Below are positions 1 to 5,435 of a stretch of DNA of 7,565 bases, one piece after another. Below the pieces are notes generated by a model that was not told the origin of the DNA, made no database searches, and saw nothing but the letters and a program-made list of their open reading frames with translations. The position numbers and the translations under genes are program-made. The DNA is from Desulfotomaculum sp. (GTDB lineage Bacteria > Bacillota > Desulfotomaculia > Desulfotomaculales > Ammonificaceae): positions 1-7,565 of the forward strand of contig DTYU01000051.1 of NCBI GenBank assembly GCA_012961725.1, in the 5' to 3' direction. Positions within the stretch are counted from its first letter, which is position 1. Every line of letters begins with the position of its first letter.

Positions 1-50
1 AAGATAACGAACAAACTAAATGTCAAGGTGGTCAAAGGAACGCACAACTA

Positions 51-94
51 CGGATAAACAATACAATCATTTTCAGTGCTTACTTGTTTATCCG
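51..94. repeat. Perfect 11-bp inverted repeat upstream of the zinc-ribbon gene
   Basis: CGGATAAACAA (51-61) and TTGTTTATCCG (84-94) are exact reverse complements separated by 22 bp. The arm centres are 33 bp apart, about three helical turns. The right arm overlaps the candidate -35 box (84-89) of the zinc-ribbon gene. The loop is long and no T-run follows, so this is not a terminator. A two-site operator bound by a dimeric regulator is the simplest reading, but that is inference. The repeat itself is seen directly. Confidence 0.6.
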
Positions 95-112
95 CTTTGA
101 ATGTGGTAACAT
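84..112 (+). promoter_or_regulatory. Candidate sigma-A promoter for the zinc-ribbon gene
   Basis: TTGTTT (84-89) and TAACAT (107-112) are separated by 17 bp. The match to TTGACA/TATAAT is only moderate. It would start transcription near 119, giving a leader of about 115 bases that contains the hairpins at 113-131 and 171-231. The -35 box lies inside an inverted-repeat arm, consistent with control by a DNA-binding protein. Confidence 0.35.
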
Positions 113-131
113 ATCCGTAACCCTCACGGAT
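113..131. repeat. Short 6-bp inverted repeat sharing the ACGGAT motif
   Basis: ATCCGT (113-118) and ACGGAT (126-131) are exact reverse complements around a 7-base loop. The same ACGGAT/ATCCG core appears in both arms of the larger repeat at 51-94, so four copies of one half-site sit within about 80 bp. The element could be a small hairpin at the 5' end of the leader or a second operator. Confidence 0.4.
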
Positions 132-170
132 GAAGATGGCTTTTGGAACGGGCAAGTTCAGATCTGACGC

Positions 171-231
171 TGAAACCTCCGCTCTTAAGCCACCTAGGTA
201 GGGAATAATGCTTTAAGAGAAGGAGGTTTTA
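171..231 (+). promoter_or_regulatory. Leader hairpin sequestering the Shine-Dalgarno of the zinc-ribbon gene
   Basis: The outer stem pairs 171-180, containing AAACCTCC, with 222-231, containing GGAGGTTT. That is ten pairs, one of them G-U. The inner stem pairs CTCTTAAG (182-189) with TTTAAGAG (212-219), eight pairs including one G-U. Only a small bulge (181; 220-221) separates the stems, and a 22-base loop closes the structure. The ribosome binding site AAGGAGG (220-226), nine bases before the ATG at 236, lies almost wholly in the stem, so the folded leader should block translation. No T-run follows, so it is not a terminator. The upstream strand is a perfect anti-Shine-Dalgarno. TTCAG (157-161) and CTGAA (170-174) could form a competing stem. 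Whether heat, cold, a ligand or a protein opens it cannot be told from sequence. It matches no riboswitch class I know. Confidence 0.6.
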
Positions 232-235
232 AGCG

Positions 236-520
236 ATGTACCAGGACAAGAGCCTGACCTGCCGCGATTGCGGGGAGATTTTTGTGTTCTCCGCCGGCGA
301 GCAAGAGTTCTATGCGGCCAAGGGCTTTGAAAACGAGCCCGTACGCTGCCCTGCTTGCCGGGCGGCCCGGAAGCGCAACAGCAGCAGCGGGCGGCGGCCT
401 CGTGAAATGTTCCAGGCCGTCTGCGCGAGTTGCGGTAACGTGGCGGATGTACCGTTTCGTCCGAGCAGCGACAGGCCAGTCTACTGCAAGGATTGCTTCC
501 AGTCCAAGTCTCGCTGGTAA
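236..520 (+). CDS. Double zinc-ribbon protein (zf-trcl type plus CxxC-x17-CxxC domain)
   Basis: This is a 94-residue, probably cytoplasmic protein with eight cysteines in two zinc-ribbon units. The first pairs C9/C12 with C38/C41 and carries the GEQEFYAAKGF segment typical of small bacterial zinc ribbons of the zf-trcl type. The second pairs C63/C66 with C84/C87, exactly 17 residues apart, which is the spacing that defines the CxxC-x17-CxxC family. A basic, serine-rich linker (about 42-57) joins them and could contact nucleic acid. No signal peptide or membrane segment is seen. The ATG has an excellent AAGGAGG nine bases upstream, but that site is buried in a leader hairpin. The gene is monocistronic, ending at a terminator 20 bases past the stop. 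Both families are widespread and lack an assigned function; nucleic-acid or ribosome binding is a guess. Confidence 0.85.
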   Translation: MYQDKSLTCRDCGEIFVFSAGEQEFYAAKGFENEPVRCPACRAARKRNSSSGRRPREMFQAVCASCGNVADVPFRPSSDRPVYCKDCFQSKSRW

Positions 521-540
521 GTATACCGGCAATTAAGGAG

Positions 541-571
541 TAGAAAAGGCGGTCATTCCGCCTTTTCTATT
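541..571 (+). terminator. Rho-independent terminator after the zinc-ribbon gene
   Basis: GAAAAGGCGG (543-552) pairs perfectly with CCGCCTTTTC (558-567) around a 5-base loop. Two more A-T pairs extend the base of the stem, and a T-rich stretch (TCTATTTT) follows. It lies 20 bases after the zinc-ribbon stop codon. Confidence 0.9.
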
Positions 572-595
572 TTGGATATAAATCGAGTTTTCCTG

Positions 596-624
596 GTGAC
601 AGGAAGAATATGAACGGTTAAAAT
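596..624 (+). promoter_or_regulatory. Sigma-A promoter for the 87-residue protein gene
   Basis: GTGACA (596-601) and TAAAAT (619-624) each match the sigma-A consensus in five of six positions and are spaced by exactly 17 bp. A perfect TATAAT also lies at 626-631 but has no good -35 box at the right distance. Transcription would start near 631, leaving a leader of about 70 bases. Confidence 0.55.
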
Positions 625-703
625 CTATAATGGGATTTGCTCCAAGCTCTTCGCACCGATATATGTATGACCCGGTAAATCAGGATAACAAGGAGGCTTA
701 CAA

Positions 704-967
704 ATGAAGGCCACTATCAAAGAAGCGGTCGAATACTTTAATTGTAACCGGGATGCCATCCCGGTCTTCGCCATACGCAAAGGTGACTACGCCTTTGAGA
801 TAAGCGGGAAGGACTGCCTCTACCTCGTAGTGGAAAAAAACGGTACTGGAATTTTCGTCGCCAGGCTTACCCCAGACTTGATGCGTCTCAAGGAGTTGAC
901 AGAAAACGAGCAAAAAGCCGCCCGTGAGTTTGCTCACAAACAGCTCACCAGTGCGGGACTGCTTTAA
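704..967 (+). CDS. Uncharacterised 87-residue protein
   Basis: I do not recognise this protein. It is soluble-looking, with no signal peptide or membrane segment. The N-terminal two thirds look like an alpha/beta fold: a helical start (KEAVEYFNCNRDAIP), then alternating hydrophobic strands around 22-55 (VFAIRKGDYAFEI, CLYLVVEKNGTGIFVARL). The last 30 residues form a charged helix (LKELTENEQKAAREFAHKQL). Its two cysteines (14 and 38) form no metal motif. The start is secure: AAGGAGG (690-696) precedes the ATG by seven bases. It has its own promoter (596-624) and sits between two other singly transcribed small genes. The hsp20 promoter begins 30 bases after its stop, with no terminator in between, so some transcripts may run into hsp20. 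No function is proposed. Confidence 0.8.
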   Translation: MKATIKEAVEYFNCNRDAIPVFAIRKGDYAFEISGKDCLYLVVEKNGTGIFVARLTPDLMRLKELTENEQKAAREFAHKQLTSAGLL

Positions 968-996
968 CTTTACTAAAGAAAATTTTTCTAAATGAC

Positions 997-1024
997 TTGA
1001 CTCTTTGGTGAAATATTGTACAGT
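997..1024 (+). promoter_or_regulatory. Candidate sigma-A promoter for hsp20
   Basis: TTGACT (997-1002) is followed after 16 bp by TACAGT (1019-1024). The -35 matches five of six consensus bases and the -10 four of six. The leader would be about 60 bases. I see neither a CIRCE element nor a CtsR-type tandem heptad, so classical HrcA or CtsR control of this gene is not supported. A TATAAT at 1065-1070 is too close to the ribosome binding site to be the likely promoter. Confidence 0.45.
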
Positions 1025-1091
1025 ATCTATCAGAGCAACTTATGGCTGCGACCGGCGAAACAAGTATAATTTTTTCAGGGAGGTGTTGCTG

Positions 1092-1532
1092 ATGCCGTAC
1101 CTGTTACCATGGGATCCGTGGCGTGAACTTCGGGAAATGCGCGAGTCGATGGAAAAAATGCTCGGCAAGTTCCCTAAACTCTTTAAGGAGGAGCAGATGG
1201 GAGCGTGGCTCCCGGCGGTTGACGTTTTCGAGAAGGACAACAACGTGGTAGTCCAAGTGGATCTTCCCGGCGTAGAGAAAAAGAACGTTAAGGTTCTCGT
1301 AACGGATGAAGAGGTTACCATCCGCGGAGAGACGAAGCGTGAAGAAGAGGTTAAGGGAAAGAACTACTACCGCAGTGAACGGGCCTATGGCAGCTTTTCA
1401 CGTACGGTGGCGCTTCCCGCAGCGGTAGAGCGGGAAAAGGCCAGGGCCTCGTTCAAAGACGGTGTGCTTGAGGTGGTGATTCCAAAGGCAACGGAGAGCC
1501 GGTCAAACCAGACTGAAATCATACCGGACTAA
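1092..1532 (+). CDS. Hsp20 / alpha-crystallin family small heat shock protein
   Basis: This ATP-independent holdase chaperone binds unfolding proteins as a large cytoplasmic oligomer. The 146 residues divide into a short N-terminal arm with WDPWRELREM (7-16), an alpha-crystallin domain from about 40 to 131, and a short tail. The domain opens with PAVDVFEKDNNVVVQVDLPGV, carries SFSRTVALPAAV (101-112) and ends with the signature FKDGVLEVVIPK (121-132). The tail reads TEIIPD and lacks a clean I-x-I oligomerisation motif, which may weaken subunit contacts. I chose the ATG at 1092 because GGGAGG (1078-1083) sits eight bases upstream. The frame stays open upstream to a TTG at 1005, but that would add 29 residues unlike the family and start inside the promoter. 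It is a single-gene unit closed by the terminator at 1537. Confidence 0.95.
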   Translation: MPYLLPWDPWRELREMRESMEKMLGKFPKLFKEEQMGAWLPAVDVFEKDNNVVVQVDLPGVEKKNVKVLVTDEEVTIRGETKREEEVKGKNYYRSERAYGSFSRTVALPAAVEREKARASFKDGVLEVVIPKATESRSNQTEIIPD

Positions 1533-1536
1533 CAGG

Positions 1537-1565
1537 GCGCCCCGGGAAACCGGGGTGCTTTATTC
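1537..1565 (+). terminator. Rho-independent terminator after hsp20
   Basis: A nine-pair GC-rich stem (1537-1545 with 1550-1558, one G-U pair) is closed by a GAAA tetraloop and followed by TTTATTCT. It lies five bases after the hsp20 stop, in the convergent gap before the minus-strand genes. On the minus strand no T-run follows, so it is unlikely to work in both directions. Confidence 0.9.
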
Positions 1566-1604
1566 TAAGACGGATTGAACGAAATCTTTCTCGATCATAG
1601 AAGA

Positions 1605-1781
1605 TTAATCACGCACCTTAAAGATCATCCGGCCCGCCTGTCTCTTACGGCGGTGAAAGGGCAGCACCCGCGGCAGCCAATAGTACACAAAATCGATGAT
1701 GCCTAAAATAATCGCGGCAAGGATAAGACCGCCGCGCAGTTTCAGCCGTGCTTTCAGACCGGGTTTCCTCTCCCCGCCCAC
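1605..1781 (-). CDS. Small single-pass membrane protein downstream of rnj
   Basis: This 58-residue protein starts at GTG (1781-1779), three bases after the rnj stop codon. Its ribosome binding site GGAGGTG is made of the last rnj codons (Glu-Val), so translation is probably coupled to rnj. The N-terminus is basic (ERKPGLKARLKLR). One hydrophobic segment follows, about residues 18-40 (GLILAAIILGIIDFVYYWLP), and then a strongly basic tail (HRRKRQAGRMIFKVRD). It looks like a membrane anchor with both ends rich in positive charge, so topology is unclear. I recognise no family. Evidence that it is real: the strong ribosome binding site, the tight coupling, the membrane segment, and the fact that it fills the space between rnj and the convergent hsp20 terminator. 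A link to RNase J, such as membrane tethering, is speculation. Confidence 0.7.
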   Translation of the reverse strand: MGGERKPGLKARLKLRGGLILAAIILGIIDFVYYWLPRVLPFHRRKRQAGRMIFKVRD

Positions 1782-1784
1782 AAA

Positions 1785-3446
1785 TTACACCTCCATTATT
1801 ATGGGCAGAATCATCGGCCGGCGCCTGGTCCGCTCATAAAGGAACCGGCTGAGAATCTCGCGCACCTCCGCCTTGATGCCGGTCCATTCTGTTGTTCCCC
1901 GCCCGCCGCACTTCTCCAACGTGTTTTTCACCTGCTCCTTGGCTTCCTCAAGAAGTTGCTCCGCCTCGCGTACAAACACAAAACCGCGCGAAATGATCTC
2001 CGGTCCCGCGACAACTTGCCCGGACTCCTGATCCATCGTTAAAACCACGATCAGGATGCCGTCCTTCGCAAGCTGCCTTCTGTCTCTTAATACAATATTC
2101 CCGACGTCGCCGACCCCTAAGCCGTCGACAAGCACGCGTCCCGCGGTCACCCGTCCCGCGAAGCGGCCGCCTTTCTTGTTAAGCTCAACTATCTGGCCGT
2201 TCTCCGTTACGAAGATATTCTCGGGCTTTATCCCCAGCTCACGCGCAAGCTCCGCATGCTTTATCAGCATCCGGTATTCCCCGTGGATGGGGATGAAAAA
2301 CTTCGGTCGTGTGAGGTTGAGCATCAGCTTCAGTTCTTCCTGGCTCGGGTGTCCGGAAACATGAAACCCGGAGACTGCTTCATAAAGAACCTCCGCTCCC
2401 TTTTTGAACAACTGGTCGATGACCCGCGCCACCAACTTCTCATTGCCGGGTATCGGCACCGCCGAAATGATGATCGTATCGCCTGGTATGATTTCCACTA
2501 ATTTGTGGTCGGCCATCGCCATTCTCGTCAGGGCCGACATCGGCTCGCCCTGGCTTCCCGTGGTGAGGATGACCACCTGGTGCCGCGGCAGCCGCTTTGC
2601 TTCCTCAAGCTCCACCAGTATACCTGCCGGGATATCAAGGTACCCTAACTTCTGGGCGATGTTCACCACGTTTACCATGCTCCGGCCTGCCAATGCAACC
2701 TTTCTGTTGTAGCGCCGGGCTGCCAGGATCGCCTGCCGGATGCGGTGAATGTTCGTGGCAAAAGTGGCAATGATGATCCGGTTGCGCGAACTCCTGAAGG
2801 TCTCCTCGAAAGTCTCTCCGACCACCCGCTCCGACATGGTGTATCCCGGGCGCTCCACGTTTGTGCTGTCGGACATAAGGACAAGCACGCCCCTTTCGCC
2901 CAACTGCGCCAGCCGGTGAAAATCAATGGTTTCGCCGTCCACCGGGGTATGGTCCACCTTAAAGTCACCAGAATGCAAAATCACTCCGATGGGGGTGTGC
3001 AGCGCAACCGCAACAGCATCCGGAATACTGTGGGAGACACGGATAAACTCAACCTTAAACTGTCCGATCTCCACGCTCTCCCGCGGACGCACAACCCGCA
3101 GGTCGGCCGCGTAACCGGATAAATGTTCCTCAAGCTTCCCCTCTAACAGACCGAGCGTCAACCGGGTGCCGTAAACCGGAACATTTAGTTCCGGCAGCAC
3201 ATAGGGCAGCGCACCGATGTGATCCTCATGGCCATGGGTCAAAACAATCGCCCGTACGAGATTTTTATTTTCAACCAGGTAGCTTACATCCGGTATCACC
3301 ACGTCGATACCTAACATTTCTTCTTCCGGAAACATAAGCCCGCAGTCTATCACTATGATATCGTCCCCGTAGCGTACTGCAAGCGAATTCTTGCCTATCT
3401 CGCCAAGTCCGCCAAGAGGTATCAACTGAACCTTGCCCTCCCGCAA
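1785..3446 (-). CDS. rnj: Ribonuclease J (metallo-beta-lactamase / beta-CASP RNase)
   Basis: RNase J has endonuclease and 5'-3' exonuclease activity and matures and degrades RNA in Firmicutes. From the TTG start the protein has 553 residues, close to the 555 of B. subtilis RNase J1. The beta-lactamase core begins with KVQLIPLGGLGEIGKN and holds the zinc motif HGHEDH (71-76), SHSIPD (138-143) and HSGDF (158-162). The beta-CASP insert contains ATFATNIHR (227-235) and GRSM (254-257). SGHPSQEEL (364-372) and PIHGEYRM (386-393) complete the active site. A C-terminal domain ends at 553. I chose TTG 3446 because AAGGAGG (3464-3458) lies 11 bases upstream and the family length fits. A GTG at 3497 would add 17 residues but has no visible ribosome binding site. 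The gene lies 86 bases after treT. All key residues are present. Confidence 0.95.
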   Translation of the reverse strand: MREGKVQLIPLGGLGEIGKNSLAVRYGDDIIVIDCGLMFPEEEMLGIDVVIPDVSYLVENKNLVRAIVLTHGHEDHIGALPYVLPELNVPVYGTRLTLGLLEGKLEEHLSGYAADLRVVRPRESVEIGQFKVEFIRVSHSIPDAVAVALHTPIGVILHSGDFKVDHTPVDGETIDFHRLAQLGERGVLVLMSDSTNVERPGYTMSERVVGETFEETFRSSRNRIIIATFATNIHRIRQAILAARRYNRKVALAGRSMVNVVNIAQKLGYLDIPAGILVELEEAKRLPRHQVVILTTGSQGEPMSALTRMAMADHKLVEIIPGDTIIISAVPIPGNEKLVARVIDQLFKKGAEVLYEAVSGFHVSGHPSQEELKLMLNLTRPKFFIPIHGEYRMLIKHAELARELGIKPENIFVTENGQIVELNKKGGRFAGRVTAGRVLVDGLGVGDVGNIVLRDRRQLAKDGILIVVLTMDQESGQVVAGPEIISRGFVFVREAEQLLEEAKEQVKNTLEKCGGRGTTEWTGIKAEVREILSRFLYERTRRRPMILPIIMEV

Positions 3447-3532
3447 TAATTCACCTTCCTCCTTCGAAAGTAGAAACCGCCAAGAGGCCGAGAACACTTA
3501 TAAGATCTACGGAAAATTACGGGGACACCATA

Positions 3533-4813
3533 CTAAATTATTGTCTTACGCAGATTCTTTATCAGTCTTAACTCATCTCTCACCCCGCGGGTAATCAGAA
3601 AACGTTCCTTAACGGCTTCCTTGCCCCGTTTTCCCATTTCAGTGGCGAAGTACGGGTTAAGAAGCAGGTATTTTATTCGCTGCGCCATCTCCTCTATCCC
3701 TTTTTCGCTGGGAGATACCAGGAACCCGTTATAACCGTCCGTAATCTGGCCCGGGATGCCACCGATATCGCCGCCGATAACCGGTTTTTCCTTCCACATG
3801 CCTTCGCTGACCGTTAAGCCAAACCCCTCTTTGAGCGACGGCTGAAGTATGATGCTCGCGGCACGCTGAAAAGCATTTATCTCAACATGACTATCCGGCG
3901 GCAGGTTCAGCAAGTGCGCGTCGGGCAGGTCTTTCACCCGTTCCTGTAACTGTGCGAAGATGGCTTCATTTTCCGGATCATCGCCGGCCGTACCGCCGAC
4001 CATCAGAAGCTGGCACGGTACCTCTTTGCGGACCAACTTGAATGCCTCAATGGCATACTCCTGGCCCTTGAACGGATCGAAACGCGAGACCAGCGTAATA
4101 AGCGGTTTCTTCTCTAAGTCATCCAGCCCGTGTTCCCAGCAGATCTCAGGTACCTGCTCCGGCGGCAGCTCTCTGTTTTTTTCCGATAGCGGGTCGATAT
4201 AGGGAAGCATTATCGTGGTTCTCACGTCCCATGGCGGCAAGAACTTGCCCGTGGAAAAGATGGCTAAGTCGTAATCCTCAATAAGGGTGCGCATGAAATC
4301 GAGCACGAAGTGGTACTCGTGCGAGAGGTGGATATGACAGCGCCATATCCACCTCTGGTGCTGAAGTTCCTCCGTGGAAGCAAACTTGATGAGTCCCGCT
4401 GGTTGAGGGTCGTGAATAAACAGAACATCTGCGTCCTTACGGATCAGGCCGTAGTTGCGGCGGTTTGTATCCCAGTAAATCTTCGTACCGACCAGATCCG
4501 GTACTTTAGGCTTTCCTTGGAGAAAGTTGTGCAGGGTTTTAGTATACGTAAAGAACTCTGGCCCAGCCGAGATGACCTCCCAGCTTACATCAAGTCCCAA
4601 GCCCCGCTCGAAGGGGATGAGCGAGCGGAGCATCTCGGCGACTCCCCCGCCGCGGCGCGCGGAGTTAATCTGCTGAACCTTGGTGGCGCGTACCAACTCG
4701 CCGAGTTGGAACAGTTCTTCTAACTCCTCTTTGCCAATTATCGTTGCGTATGCGGCTATCCGTTCCTCCGAAAAAGATGTCTTTTCCGCGCCCCCTGAAG
4801 ATTTTTGTGTCAT
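3533..4813 (-). CDS. treT: TreT-type trehalose synthase (GT4 glycosyltransferase)
   Basis: TreT is a cytoplasmic retaining glycosyltransferase that makes trehalose reversibly from an NDP-glucose and glucose. The 426-residue GT-B protein resembles the Thermococcus/Pyrococcus enzymes throughout. An N-terminal glycine-rich loop GGGVAEML (55-62) is followed by HDPQPAGLI (134-142) and WRCHIHLS (157-164). In the C-terminal half come SRFDPFKG (243-250), the donor-site EX7E motif (E329 and E337 in EGFGLTVSE) and GGIPGQITDGYNGFLV (351-366). I chose ATG 4813 because AAGGGGG lies just upstream; a TTG seven codons earlier would put that site inside the gene. A 112-base gap separates it from moaC, with no terminator; a weak TTAAGG/TAATAT pair there may be a promoter. 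Codons 153-164 contain a perfect 13-bp inverted repeat. GT4 members vary in acceptor, so another disaccharide product is possible. Confidence 0.85.
   Translation of the reverse strand: MTQKSSGGAEKTSFSEERIAAYATIIGKEELEELFQLGELVRATKVQQINSARRGGGVAEMLRSLIPFERGLGLDVSWEVISAGPEFFTYTKTLHNFLQGKPKVPDLVGTKIYWDTNRRNYGLIRKDADVLFIHDPQPAGLIKFASTEELQHQRWIWRCHIHLSHEYHFVLDFMRTLIEDYDLAIFSTGKFLPPWDVRTTIMLPYIDPLSEKNRELPPEQVPEICWEHGLDDLEKKPLITLVSRFDPFKGQEYAIEAFKLVRKEVPCQLLMVGGTAGDDPENEAIFAQLQERVKDLPDAHLLNLPPDSHVEINAFQRAASIILQPSLKEGFGLTVSEGMWKEKPVIGGDIGGIPGQITDGYNGFLVSPSEKGIEEMAQRIKYLLLNPYFATEMGKRGKEAVKERFLITRGVRDELRLIKNLRKTII
4324..4356. repeat. Perfect 13-bp inverted repeat inside treT
   Basis: AGAGGTGGATATG (4324-4336) and CATATCCACCTCT (4344-4356) are exact reverse complements around a 7-base loop. 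The repeat spans the codons for residues 153-164, which include the conserved WRCHIHLS motif. In the treT mRNA it would form a stable hairpin. No T-run follows on either strand, so it is not a terminator. It may slow ribosomes, bind a protein, or be an accident of constrained codons. Confidence 0.8.
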
Positions 4814-4925
4814 GTCTATCCCCCTTGACGGCAATTGAAATATTAAAATGTAAATTTGTTTGCCTTAAACTCCCTTGCTTTTTCTTCTTGAAATCTCTAA
4901 TTCGCAACCTTTGTGCACATAAATC

Positions 4926-5417
4926 TTACGGGTTGCGACTGTTGTCGCGCTGAAAAACCCCGCTCTTGCCGCCGCTCTTATATTCGAGGCCGATCTCCTC
5001 AACTAACGCGTCCCTGTCCACCGCTTTGACCATGTCATAAAGGGTGAGCGCTGCTGCGGCCACTGCAGTCATCGCCTCCATCTCTACACCGGTCCTGCCA
5101 ACCGCTTTTACCCTCGCTGTGATCTCAATCCGGCTCCTTTTTTCATTCAACTGGAGATCGACCTCCGCGCCGGTGATACTAACCGGGTGGCAGAGCGGTA
5201 TCAGGCGCGGCGTCTCTTTGGCGGCTATGATTCCGGCGATCCGGGCGACGGTTAGTACGTCTCCTTTCGGCAACCCGCCTGACGCCACAAGCTGCAGCGT
5301 CTCCGGCCGTACACGCAGAGCGCCGCGGGCCACTGCCTCGCGCAAGGTTTCTGGCTTTTTTGCCACCTCCACCATTCGTGCCTTCCCATCAGCTTCTATG
5401 CGGCTAAGCTCAGGCAT
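4926..5417 (-). CDS. moaC: Cyclic pyranopterin monophosphate synthase MoaC
   Basis: MoaC converts the MoaA product 3',8-cyclo-7,8-dihydro-GTP to cyclic pyranopterin monophosphate, the first stable intermediate of molybdopterin synthesis, in the cytoplasm. The 163 residues cover the whole family length. The catalytic positions fall at the same numbers as in E. coli MoaC: K51 in KGDVLTVARIAGI, H77 in IPLCHP, E112 and E114 in GVEMEAM, D128 and K131 in YDMVKAVD. The opening HxD-type segment of many MoaC proteins is SRIEADGKARMVEV here. I chose ATG 5417 because GGAGG lies eight bases upstream; the TTG one codon earlier is less likely. The start lies 18 bases after the moeA-fusion stop, so the two are co-transcribed. 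MoaA is not in the window and is expected elsewhere. Confidence 0.97.
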   Translation of the reverse strand: MPELSRIEADGKARMVEVAKKPETLREAVARGALRVRPETLQLVASGGLPKGDVLTVARIAGIIAAKETPRLIPLCHPVSITGAEVDLQLNEKRSRIEITARVKAVGRTGVEMEAMTAVAAAALTLYDMVKAVDRDALVEEIGLEYKSGGKSGVFQRDNSRNP

Positions 5418-5435
5418 CAATCTCTCCTCCCGCCC

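Noticed and set aside
22..36. Direct repeat GTCAAG/GTCAAA resembling a CtsR heat-shock operator
   Set aside because: The repeat period is 9 bp, whereas the CtsR tandem heptad needs 10, and it lies upstream of a gene with no known heat-shock link.
1..57. Open plus-strand frame from the left edge to TAA at 55-57, a possible C-terminal end of an upstream gene
   Set aside because: It has only 18 codons and no recognisable motif. Frame 3 is also open from base 3 to a TGA at 165-167 and reads through the promoter and leader. Neither can be told from chance.
1005..1091. Upstream TTG extension of hsp20 by 29 residues
   Set aside because: It begins inside the candidate promoter, has no ribosome binding site, and the added residues do not resemble Hsp20 N-termini. 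The ATG at 1092 has GGGAGG at good spacing.
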